NCBI GenBank assembly: GCA_951812925.1
Contig: OX638372.1
Span: 52,574,028 to 52,638,027, forward strand
Direction: 5' to 3'
DNA: 64,000 nt
DNA from: Calliopum simillimum
Taxonomy: Eukaryota; Arthropoda; Insecta; Diptera; Lauxaniidae
Shown here: positions 1 through 10,000 of the stretch, piece after piece
Position numbering within the stretch: position 1 is the first letter of the stretch
Layout: every line of letters begins with the position of its first letter
Made by a program: the position numbers and the translations under genes
The notes under the pieces: model-generated
What the model was told of the DNA's origin: nothing
Database searches by the model: none
What the model saw: the letters and a program-made list of their open reading frames with translations, nothing else

Positions 1-11
1 AGCCAAATGTT

Positions 12-2609
12 GTGCCATATGGATTAAGGGCAAAAGTGGAAAGTGAGATTAAACGATTATGCGAAGAAGGCGTTTTAATTCCTGTTACGCGAAGCAAGTG
101 GGCGAGTCCCCTTGTAATAGTTAACAAAGGGGATGGTTCAGTGAGACTATGTGTCAATTGTAAGAACACTGTAAATAAGTTTGTAGAAAGTGAGCATATA
201 CCTATCCCCAGGATAGATGATATATTTGCTAACATGGCAGGATGGAAAAAGTTTTGTAAAATTGATCTATTGGGTGCGTATCTTCAAGTACAAGTAAGTG
301 AAAGATCTAGAGAATTGTTGACAATCAATACGCACGTAGGCTTGTTTCAATACACGCGATTAATTTTCGGATTGAAAACCGCACCTCAAATATTTAATGG
401 TATAATTTGCGAAATACTGAAAGGTTTAGAGAAAGTTCAAGTGTATTTTGATGATATTGTAATAGGTGGATCAGATTTAAAGGAGTGTGAGAAAAATTTA
501 GTTAGTGTTTTAGACCGCTTGAAACAGTTCAATGTACGGGTGAATAAAGAAAAGTGTATTTTCTTTGTAGATGAGCTCGAGTATTTAGGATATCATGTTA
601 GTGGTGCAGGTATTAAACCAAGTGAAAATAAAATAGAAGCAGTGTTAAAAGCTCCAGAACCAAAGAATAAAATGCAGCTAGCATCATATTTGGGGATGAT
701 AAATTATTATCATAAATGTGTACCGAATTTTTCGGGAGAATTTTCAAGTTTATACAAACTGAATAGCAAGAATGCAAAATGGGAATGGACTGCAGAGCAT
801 AGTGATAGTTTCAGAAAAAGTAAGAAGCTATTAACAAATATAGTAACCTTAGTCCACTATGATCCGTCCAAACCGATTGTTGTTTCTTGTGACGCAAGTC
901 CGTATGGTGTCGGAGGCGTATTATCGCATGTAATTAATGATGAGTTGAAGCCGGTTATGTATGTTTCCAGCACCTTGTCTGATGCGGAGAAGAATTATTC
1001 GCAGCTTCACAGGGAAGCACTTGCGATAGTATTTTCGGTGAAAAAATTTCACAAATATATTTACGGACTTCCATTTATAATTGAATCCGATCATCAACCG
1101 CTTCGAGCAATTTTTGATACGAAGAAAGATTTGTCGTCCGTAGCAGCGAATAGGCTGCAACGATGGTCTATTTTCTTATCAATGTACAATTATTCAATAA
1201 GGTATAAAAAAGGGTCTCAAATGGGGCACGCGGATGGGTTGTCACGACTTCCAATGGGAAATTGCACAGACGTGGAAGTAGACAGTATTAATAATGTTAA
1301 AATGGGTGAGTTTCCACTAAAGTTACAGGATATTCAAAGAGAATTGCAAAATGATGACATTCTTTTGAAAGTGTTGGATATAATTTCTACAAAAAGTTGG
1401 CCAGAAAAGATAACGAATGATTTGAAGCCTTATTTTTTGAAAAGACATTCACTTGGTAGTGAAGATAAGTGTTTATTTTATGGTGACAGAGTTGTCATAC
1501 CTTTGCGTTTGATAGATAATGTTTTAGAACTTTTACATGATGGTCACGTAGGCGTGGTGCGTATGAAAGCTATAGCCCGCTCTTATGTGTGGTGGCTAGG
1601 AATTGATAAGGATATAGAGCTTTATGCGAGAGGTTGTGAAGCTTGCCAAAGTTGCCAAAATATGCCAAAAACAATTTTGACTTCTTGGGAGCAGACTAAA
1701 TTTCCTTTTGAAAGGATTCACATAGATTTTTGTAAAGTCGTGGACAAAAATATTTTGATAATATTCGACGTGCATTCAAAATGGATAGACGCAATAACTT
1801 TGAAAAAAACTGATAGTAAGACAGTATGTGAGGAGCTTAGGAAAGTTTTTACGATTTTCGGATTGCCTAAGTCCTTAGTAAGTGACAATGGGCCGCCATT
1901 TGGTTCAGAGGAATTTTCTTTATTTTGCTCGCGTAATGGTATTCAAATGCTTAAGTCACCGTCGTATCACCCTGAATCCAATGGTAGCGCTGAAAGAGCA
2001 GTACAGACGATAAAGCAGGCTATAAAGAAAAGTCTTGTTGATATAAAAACCAGAAATTTACCCTTCGATTTAATATTGAGTAATATTTTATTAAAGTATC
2101 GAAATACACCATCAACAATCACTAACGAAACACCGGCAAAAATGTTATTTAATTTTAAGCCAAGAACTCTTTTAGATGTACTTGTTAGCAAAAAGGGGGA
2201 GGAAGGAAGTAAAATAATTAAAAAACAAAATAATATATTCAGTCAAGACTATACCAAAAGTATAAATTCGAAAAGATTTGATAAGAAAAGAAATTTTGAA
2301 GTTAATGAAATTGTATTATATCGCAATGTATTTTCAAATTACTTGAAATGGATTCCTGGAAAAATTATAAAAAAAATTAATAATTTGAGATTCATTGTAG
2401 ATGTAAATGGGTATCAGAAGCATGCTCATATTAATCAATTAAGAAAAAGAAACGAAAAGTATGTTAAGTTTAAATGTGCTACTATAGTGCATAGGGAAGT
2501 AATAGATAACAATCAAGAAACTTCTATAGATCGGGCACGAAGTCGTAGTCCAATAATCACTAGAAGCAAAGGGAAATTGTTAGAGAAGAAAAGATCTGAA
2601 TCTTGTTAA
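12..2609 (+). CDS. Ty3/gypsy pol polyprotein (RT-RNase H-integrase), 5' incomplete
   Basis: An 865-codon open frame with no stops or frameshifts. Reverse transcriptase comes first: LGAYLQV near residue 88 and a YFDD catalytic box near residue 145. RNase H follows, with Asp in SCDASPYGVGG near 294, Glu in LHREALAIV near 337 and Asp in ESDHQPL near 360. The integrase has an HHCC zinc finger (HDGHVG followed by CEACQSC, about 505-550) and a DDE core (HIDFC, SDNGPPFG, then the Glu in HPESNGSAERAV). A C-terminal domain with the WIPGKI motif follows. The protein copies element RNA and inserts the cDNA. The true start lies upstream of the window, so the first Met is only the first one visible. It resembles K02A2.6-like gypsy pols common in insects; the clade is not resolved. 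Confidence 0.93.
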   Translation: MPYGLRAKVESEIKRLCEEGVLIPVTRSKWASPLVIVNKGDGSVRLCVNCKNTVNKFVESEHIPIPRIDDIFANMAGWKKFCKIDLLGAYLQVQVSERSRELLTINTHVGLFQYTRLIFGLKTAPQIFNGIICEILKGLEKVQVYFDDIVIGGSDLKECEKNLVSVLDRLKQFNVRVNKEKCIFFVDELEYLGYHVSGAGIKPSENKIEAVLKAPEPKNKMQLASYLGMINYYHKCVPNFSGEFSSLYKLNSKNAKWEWTAEHSDSFRKSKKLLTNIVTLVHYDPSKPIVVSCDASPYGVGGVLSHVINDELKPVMYVSSTLSDAEKNYSQLHREALAIVFSVKKFHKYIYGLPFIIESDHQPLRAIFDTKKDLSSVAANRLQRWSIFLSMYNYSIRYKKGSQMGHADGLSRLPMGNCTDVEVDSINNVKMGEFPLKLQDIQRELQNDDILLKVLDIISTKSWPEKITNDLKPYFLKRHSLGSEDKCLFYGDRVVIPLRLIDNVLELLHDGHVGVVRMKAIARSYVWWLGIDKDIELYARGCEACQSCQNMPKTILTSWEQTKFPFERIHIDFCKVVDKNILIIFDVHSKWIDAITLKKTDSKTVCEELRKVFTIFGLPKSLVSDNGPPFGSEEFSLFCSRNGIQMLKSPSYHPESNGSAERAVQTIKQAIKKSLVDIKTRNLPFDLILSNILLKYRNTPSTITNETPAKMLFNFKPRTLLDVLVSKKGEEGSKIIKKQNNIFSQDYTKSINSKRFDKKRNFEVNEIVLYRNVFSNYLKWIPGKIIKKINNLRFIVDVNGYQKHAHINQLRKRNEKYVKFKCATIVHREVIDNNQETSIDRARSRSPIITRSKGKLLEKKRSESC

Positions 2610-2843
2610 TGCTAAAAATTTGTAAGGTATTTAATAATACTTTTATAATATTTTCAATAAATATAAATAAGAGTTAATAGTATAATTAAGTATATTGAAG
2701 TAAATATTATGAATTGGAATTATGCTATTAAGCTGACAATATGAATTAAACAAATAATTTAAAAATAATATGAACAATAACGTATCGCATTAATTTTAGG
2801 ATTAAGTTGTTTTTTAAATAAGGACATACGTTTAAAATAAAAC

Positions 2844-2995
2844 ATGGAGGAATTGTAGTGTATTAAACTATATTAATAATATGGCAACGCTAAGGTCATC
2901 TATGTAAACAGTAGTAATAAGAATTGAGTAATTTAATAAAGTTAGTCTGACTCTAACTACCTAAGCGCACACGTCTTTTACTTTTATACATAACA
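2844..2995 (+). repeat. Polypurine tract and putative 3' LTR
   Basis: A purine-rich run (ATGGAGGAA) sits directly before TGTAGTG at 2854. The following 142 bp end in CATAACA at 2995, giving the TG...CA termini expected of an LTR. Distance and order after pol fit a 3' LTR. The 5' LTR is outside the window, so identity between the two LTRs and the target duplication cannot be tested here. The right edge could be off by a few bases. Confidence 0.6.
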
Positions 2996-3044
2996 AACGT
3001 ATTATATAATATATTCTCCAAGTAATAAATTCAATACTTGGCTG

Positions 3045-3672
3045 CTGGGTAGCTACCAACAATGAAAATACATTGATGGTCGGAGCTTACTGTTCAGTGT
3101 TTTTGAGTAAAACAACAATAAAAACACAAAAAACAAGGCAAAAATACATATAAATAAAAAAAGCAAAAAAATGTATCGGAAGGCTGGTTTGCGTTACTAG
3201 TTTCGGGTCAAAATTGACTATAATAAGTCAATTCCTCATCAGACGTTTTGCCGACATCTTATAGAATTCTGCAAGCATACTTTATTTAACTTTTAGCATA
3301 GATTAGACGAGAATCACAGCTACAAGAAAAACAAGGCACATGCAAAAATTCCAATTTCTTTGTTTTTTCCCTTTATATGCATTGCCCTGCCGTTGTGAGT
3401 CATCGATATTATACTATTTTTGCATAGCGCTTCGTTTGCAAGGTTTTTTGCCGAGACAAAACGAAGTAGCAAGCGCATTCGTATGTTTATCAGTTGGCTC
3501 TCTGAGATTTTCTAGTTTTTTAGTTTTTGGAACAGATAATGATTTACATTATTAGCTACCAACAATGAAAATACATTGATGGTCGGAGCTTACTGTTCAG
3601 TGTTTGTGAACAACAATAAAAACACAAAAAACAAGGCAAAAATACATATAAATAAAAAAAGCAAAAAAATCG
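3045..3672. repeat. Non-autonomous element, family A (AGCTACCAA ends), duplicated
   Basis: A block of about 120 bp beginning AGCTACCAACAATG occurs twice in the same orientation, at 3051-3170 and 3554-3672. Between them lies DNA also found in the copy at 56516-56940, including a GAGAATCACAGC stretch and a TTATGCAT..GCCC stretch. A third relative is at 38881-39155. No coding frame is recognisable. The sequence AACAGATAATGA just outside the ends recurs beside all three copies, so the true boundary may be wider. Confidence 0.6.
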
Positions 3673-4290
3673 TATGGTTTGTGCACTGGCATTTACTTTA
3701 AGTTTATCCTTTATCTTGGAAGAGCTCGCACAAGGATTTATTCTTGAGTATCTCACCACACGATTTTCTTCTTTCTTGGAGATTATACGAGGTCGGCCGC
3801 GTTTTTCAAGGCGTGGGGTGAACGTGATAGCATTTCGAACCATCATCGGTAAACAACCTACTAAATTTTCCACTTCCTTGTAAGTTTTACCCTTCGAAAT
3901 CAATTTTTTTATAAGTGCACGCCGCTCAGAACTGCAATGCTTGCCTTGCCCCATTTTTGGAAAAGTTTTTGTTGAACGCCGATGAGAAACTGATAAATGA
4001 TTATAATAATACCCTTTTTGTTAGGAATATCAGGTTAATTCTAATTTTTTGACAAAATTTTTACATACAATACTATTATTTTGATCATACAAAAACCAGC
4101 TCAACTGCGAATTTTTCAAATAAAAATTAGAACAAGTACGTAAAAATTGAAAGTAGTCGGTCTTCTTATTATGCTTTCGTAGCGTTACAAATTAGTAAAA
4201 AAAAAATATCGAAAATTCAAATAATCAGTAAGATATGACAAAAACAAGTTAACCGGTAGTATCACTACTATTTTTTTGAGCACAACTGTA
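3673..4290 (-). pseudogene. Tc1-like transposase, N-terminal fragment with 5' TIR
   Basis: On the minus strand a frame starts at 3954 (MGQGKHCSSERRAL) and runs about 94 residues through a paired-type helix-turn-helix domain and a basic RGRPR motif typical of Tc1 transposases. It then runs into a family A repeat at 3672. The catalytic domain is absent. Downstream on + (the element's 5' side) the DNA ends at 4288 with an inverted end reading CAGTTGTGCTCAAAAAAATA, followed by TA, the target duplicated by Tc1 elements. This is half of a dead Tc1 copy. Confidence 0.8.
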
Positions 4291-4801
4291 TATGTATTTC
4301 GAAACAATTTTCTGGCGTTATTTCAGTTTTTTAAACTACATTACTTATAGAAATAAAGCCATACTTTTTGAAAAAACGCCAGAAAAGTTTTCGGTTTTAT
4401 TTCCAAAACAAAATGAAAAAAATAACTCCAGAATTTTGTGTGGAGATTTTCCTGGCTTTATTTCCAAAAAATTTTCTAGTGTTACTTCCTATGGCATTGT
4501 TTTCGGGAGCCATTATTTTCATTTAAGTGTGGGCGATAATCGATTAGGAAATAACGCCTACAACTGATTTATATAAAAATAATGTGGGCGCCATTTAATT
4601 TTTTTTGTGGCCCACAATAAAAACGAAATAGTTCAAATAATGTGGGCGTTATTTCGTTTTTTTGTGGGTTTCCTTTCGTTTCTCTGGTAGTCTTATTTTA
4701 TATTGTACGGGCATATTTCGTTGTTTTTATTTTTGTAGACGTTATTTCCGTACGCTGGAAGCGTAGTTTTTTCGAGTTGCAAAGGGAATTTTAAAGTTTG
4801 A
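4291..4801. repeat. AT-rich stretch with recurrent ATAACGCC/GGCGTTATT motifs
   Basis: No gene is visible. GGCGTTATTTC or its complement recurs several times, as it also does at 34440-34640 and in the terminal inverted repeats of the element at 47710-49136. It is probably a decayed member of that element family. Short inverted segments (GTGGGCGTTATTTCG and related) are present. Confidence 0.4.
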
Positions 4802-5405
4802 GTTGTTATATTATTATCACACCTATCCTCAATCAAAAAGAAGTTTCATGAAAATGAAACAGTTCACGGCATCTTCCTCAAGCTTTTTCATAGTTTCGAA
4901 ATCAGTTCCAAATTAAATCCTTGCTGATCGTTTTTTAAAACGAGGTTGAAAAACGGTACATTTGAAAAACAAAAAAAAAAAAAAACCAAAATAGTAATTT
5001 TCGATGTACTTGCCGGTGCTGAATCCGAATCCAGTCTTGGAATTGCTCTATCATGCATGGTTTTTGAGATATTCTAACCTAAAAGTTTAAAAACACGATT
5101 TTTAGGTTATATAGAGGACGCACCAAATGCTTCAATTTTCAAATAGTCAAAAAACATACGTGATAGAGCAATTCCGAGACTGGATCCCGATTAAGCATCG
5201 ACAAGTTACTATTTTGGTTTAGGTTTGTTGTTTTTTTTTTTTTTTTCAAATGTACCTTTTTCCGACCTCATTTTTACAAATAATCAGCTAGGATTTTATT
5301 CGGAACAGATTTCGAAACTATGAAATAGTTGGAAGATGTCGTGAAAAGTTTCATTAGGCATTTTCATAAAACTTCTTTTTGATTGAGGAAAGGTGTGTTA
5401 TAAGA
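4802..5405. repeat. Large inverted repeat (foldback element)
   Basis: The left arm (about 4802-5040) and right arm (about 5155-5405) are inverted copies. TCAATCAAAAAGAAGTTT at the left outer end pairs with AACTTCTTTTTGATTGA at the right. Inner blocks around GATAGAGCAATTC and the poly-A/poly-T runs also match. The inner part resembles a segment of the foldback at 44.5-45.9 kb (GATAAAGCAGTTCCGGGAC). There is no coding capacity. Confidence 0.7.
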
Positions 5406-5936
5406 AATATCAAACTAACATGTAGTTAGAAGGCCCTCTTTTCTTAAAAAAAAAAAAAAAAAAAATCAGCATTAATATATTCAAATCGAATGTGGTCTCC
5501 ATTTGCCTTTGTTATATTTAGTTTTTGGTGTATAAATAAACTACAAATTAATAGTAAATTCGAAAAATATAAAAATGCATACAGGGTGTATTGCATAAGG
5601 TTACGAAGCTTCTGGAATTATGATACAGGAGGACTTCGCAAAGTTCTGGACCTTTTTTTCCTTAATTTTTGACTTTGGTGGCCATTTGAGTATGAAAAAG
5701 GTCCTATTGACGTGCCCTTTTATAATTTTTTTTGTAATTTGAGGTCGAAAAAAAATACTTTTCTATGTAACACACTGGTTACCCTTTAACTACTGGTGCC
5801 TTCAAACGGATTGTACTTGAAAAGTATTTTTTTCTGACCTCAATTAAAAAAATTGGTATGACAAATGTACTTGTATAACTCCTCAGAGGTACCTCCCCCA
5901 GGTGCAATTTTTTTTTTAGTCTAGGCCTACTCTTTC

Positions 5937-6816
5937 TGGCTGTGTGGAAGGCATGGCAAATTATTAAATCCAAAATTAATGAATGTAGTGACACATTTCT
6001 TATTTACGTTGATAGTCAGGCAGCCATTAGGGCCCTTGGGTCCAATATTACTAAGTCTCGTTTAGTCCTTAGCTGCAGAAAATCCCTATGTGAAGTAGGG
6101 CAGCTATGTAATCTTACAATATGTTGGGTTCCTGGACACAGTAATTTCGTTGGTAATGAAAATGCTGATGAACTTGCTAGGAAAGGGTCTTTAACTGACA
6201 TAATTTTTGAAACCTATATTATGAAACCACTTGCATTGATAAGAGCCAACATTGACTCTAAATGTATTTTGTGGGCTAATTTTAGATGGTCAAACTTAAC
6301 TACATGTGTTACGTCGAGGGCGATATGGCCACTGTATGACGCTAACAGAACACGTAGAATTATTTCATTAGACAAAGTCTCAGAACTTTAATTGGTGTCA
6401 TTGTATGTATGTATGTATTCTCCTTTAACTCCTAGGAGGAGCATAGGGCCAATAAAATTGGTGTCATTACAGGGCACTATTTTATAGGCAGACACGCTTC
6501 TAGACTGGGCCTTACTGACGTAGGAGATCTTTGTAGAAGTTGTAAAGATTCTGACGTCGAAGAGTCCATTTTTCATTTCCTTTGTGAATGCCCAGCGTTG
6601 GCTAACCGACGTTACAAGGTGTTCGAAAGTCACTTCTTCGATTCTCTTGAAGATATAGCTCAAAAGAGTCCCAAATCCATTTTGGAGTTTATAAAAATTT
6701 CTAAATGGTTCACATAGGTTAACAACGAAGCTATATATCGGGTATACAATGGGCCTAATTGCGGCCTAAGTTATGATGGCAACTGCCATCTCCCGCGCTA
6801 GCCTAACCTAACCTAA
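5937..6816 (+). pseudogene. I/jockey-like non-LTR retrotransposon, 3' end with RNase H domain
   Basis: A 5'-truncated LINE. The frame from 5942 contains an RNase H domain: IYVDSQAAIRAL (catalytic Asp), then CWVPGHSNFVGNENADELAR (His and Asp). After a small insertion the frame resumes at about 6461 with a C-terminal zinc-knuckle-like module (CRSCKDSDVEES, FHFLCECPAL) and ends near 6716. The 3' tail is repeated CCTAA units. An 11-bp target duplication, CCTACTCTTTC, lies at 5926-5936 and 6817-6827. A second copy of the same family is on the minus strand at 26060-26450. The frame is broken by the insertion at 6403-6455, so it is a pseudogene. Confidence 0.85.
6403..6455 (-). mobile_element. 53-bp RTE 3'-tail insertion with 13-bp target duplication
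   Basis: The 53 bp between two exact copies of AATTGGTGTCATT (6390-6402 and 6456-6468) match the extreme 3' end and (ATAC)n tail of the RTE element at 13259-14058, in reverse orientation. This is a very short 5'-truncated LINE insertion that breaks the RNase H LINE described here. Confidence 0.85.
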
Positions 6817-7002
6817 CCTACTCTTTCACCTCCCAGAAGCTTCGCAACCTTATGCGATACACCCTATATATTCATACATGCATACGTATTTGCCCAAAAT
6901 TATCTTTCCGATGCCATCCAGTCAAATTTTTATATAATGAAACATTTTCAACACAGCTCTCTGCGTAGTAAGCGTAACTGGCCTTATTCACTATGGATAC
7001 AG

Positions 7003-10000
7003 AAAATGAAATTACTGGCTGGCTATTTTGAGAATGATGCAGTAGATTTTGATGACGCCGCAACGTTACAAGAAGAGCTAGATGTTATCACACAAGGACA
7101 ATACAATTCATCAGAAGTAATTCGTAAAGTAATGAAAAATTCAATAAAAATCTATTTGATAGCCTGAACACAATGCGGGCGGAACGTTTTTTTCGGTTGC
7201 AGAAATTTTGTTGATTGTTTGTATTTCATTCTCCTTCTGCTTTCGGCTAGCAGAATAGTTTTTGTTTCTTAGCAACTATTTTTTTATTTATTTTTTCTAG
7301 GTCAGCTTTTTTTTATTATTTACAACTTAAAAATCAAATACAAAACGAGTACTCACAGCTTTTTTATTTGATTTTTCAAATATTTTGATTTATTTCAATT
7401 TAGGAAAATTTTAAAAACAAAATTTATAAATATTAAAACTTAGTTGTTTTTATTCCTTAACATTTAGAGCTATAAACGATTAATTTTTGAAAACGTAACC
7501 GTTTTAATCAAAAACTTTTAGTAACCGATTGCCACAAAATACAAAACTACCAACACTACTTAGTTTTTCGTCAGCCGAATTTTGTGAAATATCGTTTGGC
7601 TATTGACAAACTGAATTTGAGCAGCGTTTTTTTTACTCTCTCAAAATTTTTTTTTTCAAAAATCTCAACGGAAATAGAAAAAACGCTGCCGAAATAACAA
7701 AATTTTTTGTACTGCTTTCACAAGGCAATTTTTTATTGTTTCTCGCTCTGTCGGCAACCGAAAAAAACGTTCCGCTCGCATTGTGTTCAGGCCATGAATC
7801 GTAAAATTTTTTTAAAAATGAAAGTCTACATTTTAAAGTTTTATGGAATGTTCCGGTACGGCCAAATGTCCAATAATTTTAAGAAAGGAATTCAAGATTG
7901 AACCACTCAATTTTAAATGGGAACCCTCAACTTTTATTGCGACGTCGAGTTCAAAAATTCGATAACATTTTTACTTATCGGCATGGCGCTGTAATTGACA
8001 AAAACACACTTAACATTTGTACATAAAACAAACAAATCTTAAAAATATTTGAAAATATCCGGAACTGCCCATATAGCCTGTTTGTATATACGTACTTTAG
8101 AGTTATGCTTGTTAGCTTTGAAAGCTTTTTAGCAACACTATAAGCTTGTATTAAATTTTGATCCGCATTTAAAAACAAGAAAGAAAATTTTTAACACTCG
8201 CCCGATTGATTTTCATTCGTATTATTTATAAGAATGGATACGAATAAAAATTCGACAGTCGTTTTTAGTCAACGATAAGGGCGAATTATAATTATTTTTA
8301 CCTTTAATTAAAGCTCTCACCGACATGCAAAGATTTAATACTCATATGTAACTGGGCTGGTAGTTTCAAAATATGCAATGAACTTTTTGAACTGCATGCC
8401 ACGCCAATAGGAAATTGTTGCATCTTCAATTATCAACGTGATTTAACTGAAGAAGAGTAAGATTAACATTGACTTTTGTGCTCACCATTTGATGTATGTA
8501 ATTAAAGTTATCTATTGCTTTTCAGCAAGTTGGCACTGCATTATCCGAAAGGCATCGGTGTTGAAATGGGTCTTACGCTGGTACTCAATGCAACCAAAGC
8601 TGATTACTTCTTTACTAAACGCAGCATCAGTGGCTTTACTATACAAATATTTCCACCTGGTAATTTTCCAGATGCAAGCAATGGTCAAGTACAAGAATTC
8701 TTTGTCTTACCGGGATATGATATAGAAGTGCAACTACGTATTACATCACAGGTGACTACACCAGAAGTACATGGATATTCAGCTGAAAAACGTCACTGCT
8801 ATTTTGCTGAAGATCATCAACTCACATATGGCTTGGCCTACAGCAAAGCTGAGTGCTTAACACGTTGCAAATTGAATAGTATCTTAGATGTGTGTGGCTG
8901 TATCCCATATTATACACCTATCGATTATATCAATTGGAATATGAGAGTTTCTTATTGTACATTGGAGCATATAGAGTGTTTGGAATTTAACAGGGGTAAA
9001 TAAAAAAAATTAAATGCATAGAAATGTAAAACTTTTCTTTAATATTTTAAAGTGACATGGAATACATATCACCCAATGAAAGAAAGTCTAACTGAAGAAT
9101 TGCACAACGAATTACAAAACTCCATAGATTGTTCCGAATGTTTGCCATTGTGCACTTACAATCATTATCGCTACAATAAATTGAGCTCTAAACTCAGCAA
9201 AACAAAACATTTAAATTGGAAAAACTTTATACTGTAAGTCACCTGACAATTCTATGGCAATAAGGAAAAACTGCTTAAGTCGATCTTCGATCACAGCACA
9301 AGTTTTATACACACAACAAAACCAATTTATACTGCTTTGCTTGCTTTTCATTATTGCCACAGAGTTTAACAATGAAAACAATAAAACAATTGACTTTTGC
9401 AATTTTTAATTTTACAGGCAAAATGTGACCAATATCGAAAATATAAGCTTAGTTCAGTTGTACTATTCAACGTCACATGCTATTCAATTTCGCAAAAGTG
9501 TAATATACAACTGGTACCAAATTTTATGTAAGTCAAATATATCATTTTAGGAGAAATATATGTTCGTAAAATTCTTCAGATTTTCCTTGTACAAAATATT
9601 GGTGCAATAGAAACGAAGAGGATTAAATATTAAATAACTTTAGTAACTTTGAATTAACCTACATAATTCTCTATTGATGCAAAGTAATTATATCCTTTGT
9701 AAGGATTTGAGATCTGTATTTCAGTGGATGATTACTCGAAAAAGAAATGATTTTATTGGAAAAGTTTAAATGTAGGGTTTAATAAGGAAGATAAGGCTAT
9801 GGCTATGGCCCCTGCATCGATTTTTATGGAATTTGATATGGAGATAAGGAACGATATGAGATCCACTAAAGAAATTCAAATACTTTTCATCGTTCGACGC
9901 ACCGTTTTAATCAAACAGCGTCCTAAATGTAATGTAATCGAAATCACACGGATTTCAGAACATGCCTGATAACCTTAATATTTTTAAGTGGGCGGTGCCA

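Larger units (their letters stand above)
1..2995 (+). mobile_element. Ty3/gypsy LTR retrotransposon, 3' portion
   Basis: The window opens inside an LTR retrotransposon. The pol reading frame (12-2609) is followed by about 240 bp of AT-rich DNA, a short purine tract (GGAGGAA at 2847-2853) and a putative 3' LTR (2854-2995). Gag, protease, the start of reverse transcriptase and the 5' LTR lie outside the window. The order RT, RNase H, integrase is that of Ty3/gypsy elements. The uninterrupted pol frame suggests a recent insertion. Confidence 0.88.
5581..6873. mobile_element. Foldback/MITE with 35-bp terminal inverted repeats
   Basis: ACAGGGTGTATTGCATAAGG at 5581 continues for about 35 bp and recurs inverted at 6834-6873 (ending TGCGATACACCCT). 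An inner inverted pair (TTGAGGTC plus A-run at 5738-5765 against the complement at 5817-5850) shows foldback structure. A non-LTR retrotransposon fragment is inserted between 5936 and 6817, so the element itself is only about 400 bp long. Confidence 0.72.

Noticed and set aside
5490..5672. Small frame with a hydrophobic start as the missing TM1 exon of ppk
   Set aside because: The hydrophobic stretch is short, lacks family motifs and runs into the foldback element without a usable donor.
6800..6820. CCTAACCTAACCTAACC resembling insect TTAGG telomere repeats (also at 26075 and 59440)
   Set aside because: At 6.8 and 26.1 kb the run sits exactly at the 3' end of a LINE with a target duplication or matching tail, so it is a retrotransposon tail. 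Flies also generally lack TTAGG telomeres.
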